From Paraburkholderia caribensis (lineage in GTDB: Bacteria > Pseudomonadota > Gammaproteobacteria > Burkholderiales > Burkholderiaceae), in the NCBI RefSeq assembly GCF_002902945.1, contig NZ_CP026102.1, positions 2,046,001 to 2,110,000 of the forward strand: 64,000 nt of DNA, given 5' to 3'. This document shows, piece by piece, positions 23,691 to 34,487 of the stretch. Both the position numbers and the translations under genes were made by a program. The notes beneath the pieces are model-generated. The model was not told the origin of the DNA and ran no database searches. It was given only the letters and a program-made list of their open reading frames with translations. Position 1 is the first letter of the stretch; each line of letters starts with the position of its first letter.

Positions 23691-23810
23691 AGCCAAAACC
23701 AAAACCAGAAAATTGACCGAATAAACCGGAACCTCGTCGTTTCCCCCCGCCCACAACCCGTCAAAATCAACCGCACAACGCGCACCCTTGCCCGCAGGAG
23801 ACCTCACTCC

Positions 23811-24992
23811 ATGGACTGGAAAAATCTGCTAATCGAAACGCCAGTCTGGCTGATGGCCCGCTTCCATCCATCGCGTTTCGACCCACGCAACAAAACCCCA
23901 CGAGAAATCCTCATCCTCCGCCCCAACGACTTCGGCGAACTGCTCACCACCACCCCGCTCTTCGAATCGCTGCGCAAGCAGTTTCCATCGACACGCCTGA
24001 TCGCCGGCATCGGCAGCTGGGGCCGTCCAATCCTGGAAAACAATCCATATATCGACGAAATCGTCGAACTCGACGCGCCCTGGAACAACAAGATCGTCGC
24101 AGACCGGTCGCACAAGAACGTCCTGCGCTTCCTGTGGAAGTCCCCGCAGATCGACGCGCTGCGCGCCCGCGGCGGCTTCGACGTCGCGATCGACGTGCTC
24201 GGCAGCTACATGGGCGCGCTGCTGATGATGCGGCTCGGCGCGCGCTACCGCATCGGCGTGCGCGGCTACCGCGGCGGCTGGAGCGGATGTCAGGCCCACG
24301 TCGTCTACGCGAGACGCCAGGCCGGACGCGCGGCGCTTGCGCAAGGGGAACTGCTAGGCGCGACCGCGCTGCCCGAAGTGCGCCCGCAACTCTTTCTGAC
24401 GGGCGACGAACGCGCGCGCGCCACGCAACTGTGGATGGCAAACCCGCCAGCAGGCCGACCCACCGTGCGCATCGTCGCCGGTGTCGGCGCCGGCGTGCCC
24501 ACCAAGGCGTGGCCCGCGCGCCAGCTGGGCGCGGCGCTCGCGCAAATCGCGCAAGCGCTGGAACAGCAAGGCCGCGCGTGCGAAATCGTGATCGTCGGCA
24601 GCGCGGCGGATCAGCCGCGCGCGGCCGAGGCCATCGCCGCAGCCGGTCCGGGCGCGTCCGTTCGCTCCGTGGCAGGCGAGGTGCCGATGCGCGTCATGTT
24701 CGCGCTCGTCGAGCAGGCGGACGTCGTGCTGACCAACTCGACGATGCTGATGCACGTCGCAGCCGCGTTCCGTCGTCCAACAGTCGCCGTCCTGGGCGGC
24801 AGCATCACGAAACCGGATGTGCACGACGCGATATGGGGTTATCCGCCGCCGTACGTGAGCGTCACGCCCGAGAATTCCGCCGACGGTCAGCGGCTGCAGG
24901 CATGGCCGGACGTCGGTCGCGTGGTGCAAGCGGTGTCGCAGTCCGTCGCCACAGTGGACCAACCGCGCACGAGCCTCGACGCCGCAGCCTGA
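23811..24992 (+). CDS. Glycosyltransferase family 9 (heptosyltransferase-like)
   Basis: A 393-residue GT9 enzyme. The N-terminal domain opens with REILILRPNDFGELLTTTPL and has the acceptor-side LIAGIGSWGRPILENNPYID. The C-terminal nucleotide-sugar domain carries VRIVAGVGAGVPTKAWP and VLTNSTMLMHVAAAF. WaaC/WaaF-type members add ADP-heptose to the lipopolysaccharide core at the inner face of the cytoplasmic membrane; the exact acceptor is unknown and there are no other LPS genes here. The start at 23811 has CAGGAGA nine bases upstream. Its first 150 bases are C/A-rich and use codons unlike the rest. Confidence 0.82.
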   Translation: MDWKNLLIETPVWLMARFHPSRFDPRNKTPREILILRPNDFGELLTTTPLFESLRKQFPSTRLIAGIGSWGRPILENNPYIDEIVELDAPWNNKIVADRSHKNVLRFLWKSPQIDALRARGGFDVAIDVLGSYMGALLMMRLGARYRIGVRGYRGGWSGCQAHVVYARRQAGRAALAQGELLGATALPEVRPQLFLTGDERARATQLWMANPPAGRPTVRIVAGVGAGVPTKAWPARQLGAALAQIAQALEQQGRACEIVIVGSAADQPRAAEAIAAAGPGASVRSVAGEVPMRVMFALVEQADVVLTNSTMLMHVAAAFRRPTVAVLGGSITKPDVHDAIWGYPPPYVSVTPENSADGQRLQAWPDVGRVVQAVSQSVATVDQPRTSLDAAA

Positions 24993-25117
24993 CGGCGCGA
25001 GCGTGCTTCGTCGACGCTGCCGCTCGACGTCGCCCGTGCCGTCACGATGGCCGCAACCAGGCGGTCGCGCGACGAACCCCGCTGCCCGCAGAGCGATCAG
25101 CGTTTAGAATCGCCTGC

Positions 25118-25906
25118 ATGAATCCGATCGCCGCTCTGCCGATGTACAACGTATCGCCCGCGCTCGCAGCCGACTGGCATGCACTGCTCGCAGACGTGCT
25201 GCGCAATGTCGAGCCGCGCGCCGCGATCGTCGAACCTGAGGACCTGCACGCGTTCTGGCGGAGCCCGGACCTGCTGCTGTCGCAGACCTGCGGTTACCCC
25301 TACGTGCTCGGGCTGCACGCGCATGTGCAACTGATCGCGACGCCGCGATTCGAAGCCCCCGGCTGCGAGGGCGCGAACTATTCGAGCGTGCTCGTCACGC
25401 GCGATGACGCCCCCTTCGATTCGATCGAAGCCTGTCGCGGCGCGCGCGCCGCCTTCAATTCCACCGATTCGAACAGCGGCTATAACGCCTTGCGGCACAG
25501 CGTCGCGCCGCACGCGAAGCACGGCAGGTTCTTCGGGGCCACGCTGGAGACGGGATCGCATCTCGGCTCGCTGCGCGCCGTTGCCGAAGATCGCGCGGAC
25601 CTTGCCGCGATTGATTGTGTGACGATGGCCTTCGCGCGCGACGCGTATCCCGAACTGACGGGTCGCTTGCGCGACATCGGCTACACGCGCTCATCGCCGG
25701 GACTGCCGTTGATCGCGTCGACGCATGTCGCGCCTGAACAGGCGGAAGCATTGCGCGACGCGCTCGACGAAGCCGTCGCCGCGCAACCCGAACGCGCCCA
25801 ACGGCTCAGGCTCAAAGGCTTTTCGCGCTTGCCGCCCGAAGCATACGAAAGCATCCGCCAAATGGAAAACGAGGCGCGCGTAGCGAACTACGCGCGCCTC
25901 GCATGA
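25118..25906 (+). CDS. PhnD-like substrate-binding protein without signal peptide
   Basis: A 262-residue protein of the phosphate/phosphonate-binding PhnD type: ALPMYNVSPALAADWHAL, LLLSQTCGYPYVLGLHAH, FNSTDSNSGYNALRHSVAP and TGSHLGSLRAVAEDRADLAAID. It starts directly with the mature domain, without an export signal, and there is no ABC ATPase or permease next to it. So it is either cytoplasmic with a different job (binding of a small oxyanion or cofactor) or an orphan. It converges with the liu operon. Confidence 0.75.
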   Translation: MNPIAALPMYNVSPALAADWHALLADVLRNVEPRAAIVEPEDLHAFWRSPDLLLSQTCGYPYVLGLHAHVQLIATPRFEAPGCEGANYSSVLVTRDDAPFDSIEACRGARAAFNSTDSNSGYNALRHSVAPHAKHGRFFGATLETGSHLGSLRAVAEDRADLAAIDCVTMAFARDAYPELTGRLRDIGYTRSSPGLPLIASTHVAPEQAEALRDALDEAVAAQPERAQRLRLKGFSRLPPEAYESIRQMENEARVANYARLA

Positions 25907-25928
25907 CGCTTCCTCGAAACCCAGCGCC

Positions 25929-27941
<2,013 letters not shown>

Positions 27942-27994
27942 GAGGTGTCTCGATGGATGTTGTTCTGTGCCGTGGCGACGTTCAAAGCGCGCTG

Positions 27995-28780
27995 TCAAAC
28001 CCGCCACGAAGGCGAGCGCTTCTCGAGAAACGACGCGACGCCTTCGCGCCCTTCCGCGCCCGCACGTGTTTTCGCAATGCGCGCGGCCGTGTCTTCGATC
28101 AACGCCGCGCTGATTTCGCGCCCGGCGATATCCTGCACGAGCTGCTTGCACGCCTTCACCGCTTGCGGACCATTCGCGCACAAGGTGGCCGCGAGTTGCT
28201 GCACGGTTTCGTCGAGCTTGTCAGCGCTCACGCATTCGGCGACGAAGCCGAGCCGATAAGCCGTCGCGCAATCGAATGCCTCGGCTGTCATGAAGTAACG
28301 GCGCGATGCCTGCTCGCCGAGCGCGCGGATCACGTACGGCGCGATCGTCGCGGGAATCAGGCCCAGGCGCGCTTCGGACAGGCAGAACTTCGCGCTGTCC
28401 ACGGCGACCACGATATCGCACGCCGAGATCAGGCCCATGCCGCCCGCGTAGGCGTCGCCGTTCACGCGCGCGATCACCGGCTTGTTGCAGCGATAGATCG
28501 ACGCGAGCATGTCGGCAAGGCGCATGGCGTCGGCGCGGTTCTCGTCGTCCGAGTAACCGGCCATCTTCTTCATCCAGTTCAGGTCGGCGCCCGCGCAGAA
28601 CGCCTTGCCGTTCGCCGCGAGCACGACGGCGCGCACGTCGTCGCGCGTGTTCAGCGCGCGAAACACCGACGTGACTTCCGCGATCATCGCTTCGTTGAAC
28701 GCATTGCGCACGTCCGGGCGATTGAGCGTGACGGTGGCGATCCCGCGCTCGAACACAACGCTCAGGTTGTCGTATTGCAT
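27995..28780 (-). CDS. liuC: Methylglutaconyl-CoA hydratase (enoyl-CoA hydratase family)
   Basis: A 261-residue crotonase-fold enzyme. The oxyanion-hole strip GKAFCAGADLNWMKKM and the active-site helix VNGDAYAGGMGLISACDI followed by SEARLGLIPATI are present. Position in the operon between the two methylcrotonyl-CoA carboxylase subunits identifies it as the hydratase that makes HMG-CoA. An AAGGAG sits about eight bases before the ATG. Confidence 0.88.
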   Translation of the reverse strand: MQYDNLSVVFERGIATVTLNRPDVRNAFNEAMIAEVTSVFRALNTRDDVRAVVLAANGKAFCAGADLNWMKKMAGYSDDENRADAMRLADMLASIYRCNKPVIARVNGDAYAGGMGLISACDIVVAVDSAKFCLSEARLGLIPATIAPYVIRALGEQASRRYFMTAEAFDCATAYRLGFVAECVSADKLDETVQQLAATLCANGPQAVKACKQLVQDIAGREISAALIEDTAARIAKTRAGAEGREGVASFLEKRSPSWRV

Positions 28781-28808
28781 GGCCGAAGCTCCTTTCGCTG
28801 CGCCGTCG

Positions 28809-30416
28809 TTACATGCGGAACACGCCGAAGCGCGTGTCTTCGATCGGCGCGTTCATCGCCGCCGACAGGCCGAGGCCCAGCACGTCGCGCGTCTGCGCGG
28901 GATCGATCACGCCGTCATCCCACAGACGGGCGCTCGCATAGTACGGATGACCCTGATGCTCGTATTGCTCGCGGATCGGCTGCTTGAACGCCTCTTCCTG
29001 CTCGGCCGTCCACGTGCCGCCCTTGCCTTCGATACCGTCGCGCTTGACGGTGGCGAGCACCGAGGCCGCCTGCTCGCCGCCCATCACCGAGATACGCGCG
29101 TTCGGCCACATCCACAGGAAGCGCGGCGAATAGGCGCGGCCGCACATGCCGTAGTTGCCCGCGCCGAACGAGCCGCCGATGATCACCGTGAACTTCGGCA
29201 CCCTCGCAGTAGCGACGGCCGTCACCATCTTTGCGCCGTTGCGCGCGATGCCTTCGTTCTCGTACTTGCGGCCCACCATGAAGCCCGTGATGTTCTGCAG
29301 GAACACGAGGGGAATCTTGCGCTGCGCGCACAGTTCGATGAAGTGCGCGCCCTTCAACGCCGACTCCGAAAACAGAATGCCGTTGTTCGCGACGATGCCG
29401 ACGGGATGCCCCCAGATATGCGCGAAGCCGCACACGAGCGTGGTGCCGTAGCGGGCCTTGAATTCGTCGAACGCGGAATCGTCGACGATGCGCGCGATCA
29501 CCTCGCGGATATCGAAGGGCTTGCGCGTGTCGACGGGAATCACGCCGTAGATGCTCTTCACGTCGAAGCGCGGCGGCTTCGGTTCCTGCATCGTGACGGG
29601 CACGTCCTTGCGCCGGTTCAGATTGCCGACGATGCTGCGCGCAATCGCCAGCGCGTGTGCATCGTTTTGCGCGAGATGATCGACCACGCCCGACAGACGC
29701 GTATGCACGTCGCCGCCGCCCAGGTCTTCCGCGCTGACCTCTTCGCCCGTCGCCGCCTTGACCAGCGGCGGGCCGCCCAGAAAGATCGTGCCTTGATTCT
29801 TGACGATGATCGATTCGTCGCTCATCGCGGGCACATACGCGCCGCCCGCCGTGCACGAACCCATCACCACGGCGATCTGCGGAATGCCTTGCGCGGACAG
29901 GTTCGCCTGGTTGTAGAAGATGCGGCCAAAGTGATCGCGGTCGGGAAACACCTCGTCCTGATTCGGCAGGTTCGCGCCGCCGGAATCGACGAGATACACG
30001 CAAGGCAGGCGGTTTTCCTGTGCGATTTCCTGCGCGCGCACGTGCTTCTTCACGGTCACGGGATAGTACGTGCCGCCCTTCACCGTCGCGTCGTTGCAGA
30101 CAATCACGCACTCCTGGCCCGCAATGCGCCCGATGCCCGTAATCACGCCCGCACCCGGCGCGTCGTCGTGATACATGCCGAATGCCGCGAGTTGCGACAG
30201 TTCGAGAAATGGCGTGCCGGGGTCGAGCAGTTGCGCGATGCGATCGCGCGGCAGCAGTTTGCCGCGCGATACGTGCTTGTCGCGCGCGGCGGGACCGCCG
30301 CCCAGCGCGAGCTTGCTGATCTTCGCCTTCAGGTCTTCGACGAGCGCCTCGAGCGCGGCCGCGTTGGCGCGGAAATCGTCCGAGCGCGGATTCAGTTTCG
30401 ATTCGATGATCGGCAT
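28809..30416 (-). CDS. liuB: Methylcrotonyl-CoA carboxylase carboxyltransferase subunit
   Basis: A 535-residue beta chain. From the ATG at 30416 it reads MPIIESKLNPRSDDFRANAA and shows the carboxyltransferase landmarks GGGPAARDKHVSRGKLLPRD, SCTAGGAYVPAMSDESI (acyl-CoA side) and GGSFGAGNYGMCGRAYSPRF (biotin side). It transfers the carboxyl group from LiuD-biotin to 3-methylcrotonyl-CoA. It lies 28 bases before liuC and 19 bases after liuA in one transcription unit. Confidence 0.92.
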   Translation of the reverse strand: MPIIESKLNPRSDDFRANAAALEALVEDLKAKISKLALGGGPAARDKHVSRGKLLPRDRIAQLLDPGTPFLELSQLAAFGMYHDDAPGAGVITGIGRIAGQECVIVCNDATVKGGTYYPVTVKKHVRAQEIAQENRLPCVYLVDSGGANLPNQDEVFPDRDHFGRIFYNQANLSAQGIPQIAVVMGSCTAGGAYVPAMSDESIIVKNQGTIFLGGPPLVKAATGEEVSAEDLGGGDVHTRLSGVVDHLAQNDAHALAIARSIVGNLNRRKDVPVTMQEPKPPRFDVKSIYGVIPVDTRKPFDIREVIARIVDDSAFDEFKARYGTTLVCGFAHIWGHPVGIVANNGILFSESALKGAHFIELCAQRKIPLVFLQNITGFMVGRKYENEGIARNGAKMVTAVATARVPKFTVIIGGSFGAGNYGMCGRAYSPRFLWMWPNARISVMGGEQAASVLATVKRDGIEGKGGTWTAEQEEAFKQPIREQYEHQGHPYYASARLWDDGVIDPAQTRDVLGLGLSAAMNAPIEDTRFGVFRM

Positions 30417-30435
30417 GTTCTCGTTCCCCGGCGCT

Positions 30436-31617
30436 TTACATCGTTTCCGCAAACAGTTCGCGGCCGATCAGCATGCGGCGGATTTCGCTCGTGCCCGCGC
30501 CAATTTCATAAAGCTTCGCATCGCGCCACAGACGTCCCACGGGATACTCGTTGATATAACCATTGCCGCCGAGAATCTGGATCGCCTCGCCCGCCATCCA
30601 CGTGGCTTTTTCCGCCGTGTAGAGAATCACGCCCGCGCAGTCCTTGCGCACCTGGCGCACGTGCGCCGTTCCAATCGTGTCGAGCTGACGGCCGACCGCG
30701 TACAGATACGCGCGGCAGGCCTGCAACGTGGTGTAGAGATCGGCGACCTTGCCCTGGATCAGCTGGAATTCGCCGATCGACTGACCGAACTGCTTGCGGT
30801 CGTGAATGTACGGCACGACGGCATCCATCACCGCCATCATGATGCCCGTCGGGCCGCCCGCGAGCACCGCGCGCTCGTAGTCGAGGCCGCTCATCAGCAC
30901 CTTCACGCCGCCGTTCAGCTCACCCAGAATGTTCTCTTCCGGCACTTCGACGTTCTCGAACACCAGCTCGCCCGTGTGCGAGCCGCGCATGCCGAGCTTG
31001 TCGAGCTTCTGCGCGACGGAAAAACCCTTCATGCCCTTCTCGACGATGAACGCCGTGATGCCGCGCGGACCGGCTTCGATATCCGTTTTCGCGTAGACGA
31101 CCAGCGTGTCGCAATCCGGGCCGTTCGTGATCCACATCTTGGTGCCGTTCAGCACGTAGCGATCGCCCTTCTTCTCGGCGCGCAGCTTCATGCTGACCAC
31201 GTCCGAGCCGGCATTCGGCTCGCTCATCGCCAGCGCGCCGACATGGTCGCCCGACACCAGCTTCGGCAGATACTTCTCTTTTTGCGCCGCATTGCCGTTG
31301 CGGTGAATCTGGTTCACGCACAGGTTCGAGTGCGCGCCGTACGAGAGACCGACGGACGCCGAGGCGCGCGAGATTTCCTCCATCGCGACCATGTGCGCGG
31401 TGTAGCCCATGTTCGCGCCACCGTATTCTTCGGAGACCGTCATGCCGAGCACGCCCAGATCGCCGAACTTCTTCCACAGGTCCATCGGAAACTGGTCGGT
31501 GCGGTCGATCTCGCCCGCACGCGGCGCGATCTCCTTCGCCGCAAACGACGCGAGGCTGTCGCGCAGCATCTCGATCTCTTCACCAAGCGGGAACTGCATA
31601 CCGGGCAAGTTGCTCAT
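30436..31617 (-). CDS. liuA: Isovaleryl-CoA dehydrogenase
   Basis: A 393-residue acyl-CoA dehydrogenase. Both family signatures are clear: ALAMSEPNAGSDVVSMKL and, near the end, QILGGNGYINEYPVGRLWRD followed by EIGAGTSEIRR. The LDYERAVLAGGPTGIMMA region holds the Glu-containing segment (E in YERA) that serves as the catalytic base in isovaleryl-CoA dehydrogenases, as known for the human enzyme. It carries out the first oxidation in the leucine branch and is the first gene of the leftward liu operon. Confidence 0.93.
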   Translation of the reverse strand: MSNLPGMQFPLGEEIEMLRDSLASFAAKEIAPRAGEIDRTDQFPMDLWKKFGDLGVLGMTVSEEYGGANMGYTAHMVAMEEISRASASVGLSYGAHSNLCVNQIHRNGNAAQKEKYLPKLVSGDHVGALAMSEPNAGSDVVSMKLRAEKKGDRYVLNGTKMWITNGPDCDTLVVYAKTDIEAGPRGITAFIVEKGMKGFSVAQKLDKLGMRGSHTGELVFENVEVPEENILGELNGGVKVLMSGLDYERAVLAGGPTGIMMAVMDAVVPYIHDRKQFGQSIGEFQLIQGKVADLYTTLQACRAYLYAVGRQLDTIGTAHVRQVRKDCAGVILYTAEKATWMAGEAIQILGGNGYINEYPVGRLWRDAKLYEIGAGTSEIRRMLIGRELFAETM

Positions 31618-31819
31618 GTGTGTCTCCAGGAGTTCGTGGCGGGCGGCTCACGCGCGTCGTGGCTCGCAGCGCCGCCTCGCATCAGGCAATTTTTCTGAGC
31701 CGGACTCAGCCGGCTGCTTGGCTGCGCAGCCTGAGTGGCTCGTCATTCATTCGACATGTGCGGCTGCGCGGCAGCACAGAGCGCATTTCACTCCAGATTT
31801 ACGTAAGCGTCAATCGGTA

Positions 31820-31840
31820 TTTTTGAGTGTCACTCAAAAA
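31820..31840 (+). promoter_or_regulatory. Palindrome in the liuA/TetR divergent gap
   Basis: TTTTTGAGTG (31820-31829), one T, CACTCAAAAA (31831-31840), a perfect 10+1+10 palindrome 203 bases from liuA and 88 bases before the TetR gene. It is the best candidate operator for the divergent regulator. Next to it, TTTACGTAAGCGTCAAT (31798-31814) resembles the direct-repeat style sites of MerR-type liu regulators; this is less certain. Confidence 0.65.
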
Positions 31841-31927
31841 CCGTGAAGTACGCGCTGAACGGCTTGCCAGCGTGGTAGTATCGGCCGCAACGGAGCCTTT
31901 GCGCTCCGAAATCTGAACTGGACTCAT

Positions 31928-32722
31928 ATGATGGGCGTAGCAAGGACCGAAGTATCGGGATCGCGCCGCCAGCCGGCGGGCCGCAAGTCGCAGCAGCGCG
32001 TGAAGGAGATTCTTCAGGCGGGGCGCGACGTCTTTTCCGAAAAGGGCTACGAACGCGCGACGACAGCGGAGATCGCGCAGCGGCTGGGCATTTCCGAGGC
32101 CACGGTGTTCAGTTACTTTCGCGGCAAGCGCGAGTTGTGCGCGCGCGTGATCGGCGACTGGTACGACGAGATCATCGAAGCCATCGAATCGGGCCTGCCG
32201 CGCGACGGCAGCATCCGCCAGCAGTTTGCGTTCATCGTGCGCACGCATTTGCGGCTGATGCTGGTCAACGGCACGGGGCTGTGCGCGCTCGTGCTGTCGG
32301 AAGGCCGCACGCGTCAGCACGAACTCAGCGAAGAACTGACGGGCTTGCAGCGCCGCTACACCGCGCCGCTGATGCGCGTGCTGTCGCACGGTCAGCAGAC
32401 GGGCCAGATCCGCTCGGACGTGCCGCTGCGCCTGCTGCGCTCGCTCGTGTTTGGCCCGATGGAACATGTACTGTGGGACGCGACGCTCGGCAATCGCCGC
32501 ACCGACATCGACGCCACGGCAGACCGCCTGATCGACGTGCTGTGGTCCGCGTTGCAGCCGCCCGACGCGTCGCTCAGCGCGCTCGTGCAGTTCCGCCAGG
32601 AAGTGAGCGAAGCGGCGCGCCGTCTGGCCGAGGCGGAAGCCGCGCATCAGCAGAATGCCAGGCAGGCGGCGCCCGAACGCAGCGAGCGCAGCGGGCACAT
32701 CAACACGGGCGAAGACGCTTAA
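31928..32722 (+). CDS. TetR/AcrR family regulator, probable controller of the liu operon
   Basis: A 264-residue TetR-type protein. The DNA-binding HTH is at about 25-65 (QQRVKEILQAGRDVFSEKGY, then ATTAEIAQRLGISEATVFSY). The ligand domain is longer than average and ends in a Gln/Ala/Glu-rich tail. Divergent placement beside liuABCD indicates pathway control. Comparative genomics has named a TetR-type regulator LiuQ for this pathway in some proteobacteria (from memory); the name is not applied firmly here. A second ATG at 31931 could also start the protein. Confidence 0.8.
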   Translation: MMGVARTEVSGSRRQPAGRKSQQRVKEILQAGRDVFSEKGYERATTAEIAQRLGISEATVFSYFRGKRELCARVIGDWYDEIIEAIESGLPRDGSIRQQFAFIVRTHLRLMLVNGTGLCALVLSEGRTRQHELSEELTGLQRRYTAPLMRVLSHGQQTGQIRSDVPLRLLRSLVFGPMEHVLWDATLGNRRTDIDATADRLIDVLWSALQPPDASLSALVQFRQEVSEAARRLAEAEAAHQQNARQAAPERSERSGHINTGEDA

Positions 32723-32807
32723 GCCCACGCATTGCACCGGGCGCCCGGCCGGGTGCGCAACTTGCTGAAGCATGAATGCCAGCAACGCGCCCCAAGGAGG
32801 CCCGGCC

Positions 32808-32963
32808 ATGTCGACCACGCCCAACGAAGGCGAAAACCCTATCCGCCCCGACCAGTCCGACGTCGTGCAGACCGATCTGCCCGACGTCGGTCCGTCGCAG
32901 GACCCGGACGCGCCGCCACTCGATCCCGACGTCAACCCCGATTACGAGGACGACAAACCTTAG
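32808..32963 (+). CDS. Small acidic Pro/Asp-rich protein (51 aa)
   Basis: A near-ideal ribosome binding site (AAGGAGG, eight bases before the ATG at 32808) supports the gene. The 51-residue product is intrinsically disordered in character: MSTTPNEGENPIRPDQSD, then repeated PxDPD-type motifs (PSQDPDAPPLDPDVNPDYED). Such short acidic proteins are common in Burkholderia and of unknown role. It sits just upstream of a PRC-barrel gene, 50 bases apart. Confidence 0.65.
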   Translation: MSTTPNEGENPIRPDQSDVVQTDLPDVGPSQDPDAPPLDPDVNPDYEDDKP

Positions 32964-33013
32964 GACAGGCAACGTTGGTCACACGCATCGAATGTCAGGG
33001 AGGGAGGATCATC

Positions 33014-33415
33014 GTGCAACACGCATTCAACAGAACATGCCGGATCGGCGTCGCGAGCCTGTTCATCGCGCTCGTCTCGACGTCGGCGCTCGCGCAAGGC
33101 GCGCCGCAATCGGTCACCGAGCGCCGCACGGAAGTCATGCAGACGGGCAGCGGCTTTCGCGCCTCGAAGCTCGCGGGAACGAGCGTCTACAACCGCGACA
33201 AGGACAAGATCGGCACCATCGACGATCTGATCGTCTCGCCGTCCGATCACACCGCGTTCGCGATTCTGTCAGTGGGCGGCTTTCTCGGCATGGGCAAGCA
33301 CTACGTCGCCGTGCCGTTCCGCGATCTGCAGATCACGGCTAAACAGGTGACGATGCCGGAGGCGACCAAATCGTCGCTCGAAGCGTTGCCCGAGTTCAAG
33401 TACGCGCCGGACTGA
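33014..33415 (+). CDS. Exported PRC-barrel domain protein
   Basis: From a GTG at 33014 (AGGGAGG seven bases upstream) the product has 133 residues. It has a signal peptide (GVASLFIALVSTSALAQ) and a PRC-barrel domain (FRASKLAGTSVYNRDKDKIG, then TIDDLIVSPSDHTAFAILSV and FLGMGKHYVAVPFRDLQ). PRC-barrels occur in ribosome maturation and photosynthetic proteins, and in many short envelope proteins of unknown function. A second PRC-barrel protein, without a signal, is encoded at 60514. Confidence 0.78.
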   Translation: MQHAFNRTCRIGVASLFIALVSTSALAQGAPQSVTERRTEVMQTGSGFRASKLAGTSVYNRDKDKIGTIDDLIVSPSDHTAFAILSVGGFLGMGKHYVAVPFRDLQITAKQVTMPEATKSSLEALPEFKYAPD

Positions 33416-33469
33416 GCGCCCAACGCTCCGGCCGCCCCGCATCGGATGTGCCAGCGGCCGGTTTCGTCA

Positions 33470-34375
33470 TCATTCTTCGATCAGCGCGGGAATCTCCGCG
33501 ACGAGCGCATCGATCGCGCAACGCACCTTCGACGCCATGTAGCGCGTCTGCGGCCACACCACGTTGATCTCCAGCGGCGGCAAACTGCAACGACCCTTGA
33601 CCAGCGCGAGTTCGCCCGACTTCACGTAGCGCGCGAGCAGCCATGACGGCAGGCGCGCAAGCCCAAAGCCCGCGACCGCCGCGGCGGCGATCGCCTGCAC
33701 GTCGTCCATGCTCAGATGCGGGTTGATGTTCACGCGCTTTGGCTGGCCGTCGTCGCCCTGGAAATCCCACGGCGCGAGCGCGCCGCCCCGCGCATACACG
33801 ATACCTTCGAGCCCGTGCATCTCGTCGAGCGTAGCGGGCATGCCGTGCCGCGCCAGATACGACGGCGCCGCGCCGACGCAGGTGTACTGCACGCCCAGGC
33901 GCCGCGCGGCGAGACTCGTGCTGTCGCGCAACTCGCCGATCCGCACGGCGAGATCGAAGCCTTCTTCGACGAGATCGACCATGCGGTCGCTGAACGACAT
34001 GTCGATCTGCAGCTTCGGATGCCGGCGCGCCAGGTTCATCAGCACGGGCGCGACGCACAGCTGGCCGAACGCGAGCGGCAAGCTCACGCGCAGCCGCCCG
34101 CGCGGCGCGCGCCGTCCGCCTTCGAGTTCGGCCTCTGCCGCCTCCAGTTCCGCGAGCGCACGCACGCAGCGCTCGTAGTATGCCTGGCCGTCTTCCGTGA
34201 GACTTTGACTGCGCGTCGTGCGATGGATCAGGCGCACGCCGAGCCGCGCCTCCAGGCGCGCAATCACCTTGCCGACAGCCGAGCGCGTGAGGTTCAGCCG
34301 TTCGGCCGCGAGCGCGAAACTGCCTGCCTCCACGACCTGCACGAAGGTCGCCACGCCATCCAGGCGGTCAGTCAT
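33470..34375 (-). CDS. LysR family transcriptional regulator
   Basis: A 301-residue LysR protein. The HTH is at the N-terminus (VATFVQVVEAGSFALAAERL, then NLTRSAVGKVIARLEARLG), followed by a typical co-inducer domain (RGRLRVSLPLAFGQLCVAPV, VDLVEEGFDLAVRIGELRDS). It belongs to the CrgA-like group common beside transporters. It is divergent from the MFS gene at 34488 with an inverted repeat between them. ATG 34408 would add 11 residues; 34375 is preferred as it begins at the conserved domain. Confidence 0.85.
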   Translation of the reverse strand: MTDRLDGVATFVQVVEAGSFALAAERLNLTRSAVGKVIARLEARLGVRLIHRTTRSQSLTEDGQAYYERCVRALAELEAAEAELEGGRRAPRGRLRVSLPLAFGQLCVAPVLMNLARRHPKLQIDMSFSDRMVDLVEEGFDLAVRIGELRDSTSLAARRLGVQYTCVGAAPSYLARHGMPATLDEMHGLEGIVYARGGALAPWDFQGDDGQPKRVNINPHLSMDDVQAIAAAAVAGFGLARLPSWLLARYVKSGELALVKGRCSLPPLEINVVWPQTRYMASKVRCAIDALVAEIPALIEE

Positions 34376-34429
34376 CGTGCCGCCTAATTGGTTCCTTTTT
34401 GGCCTCATTCATGAGAATTAGCCTCGTCA

Positions 34430-34450
34430 ATCGGGACTGATGTTCCCGAT
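34430..34450 (+). promoter_or_regulatory. Inverted repeat in the LysR/MFS gap
   Basis: ATCGGGA (34430-34436) and TCCCGAT (34444-34450) are separated by seven bases. It lies between the divergent LysR and MFS starts, where a LysR-type recognition site is expected. The half-site spacing of one turn plus fits a dimer. Function inferred from position. Confidence 0.5.
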
Positions 34451-34487
34451 ATATTAGCCGTTCATCGACCGTAACGGGGTTCACGTC

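Noticed and set aside
23284..23754. A 156-codon minus-strand frame over the repeat element
   Set aside because: It spans hairpins and a composition switch, and seems to be a translated repeat. Its spread in related genomes would reflect repeat copies, not a protein family.
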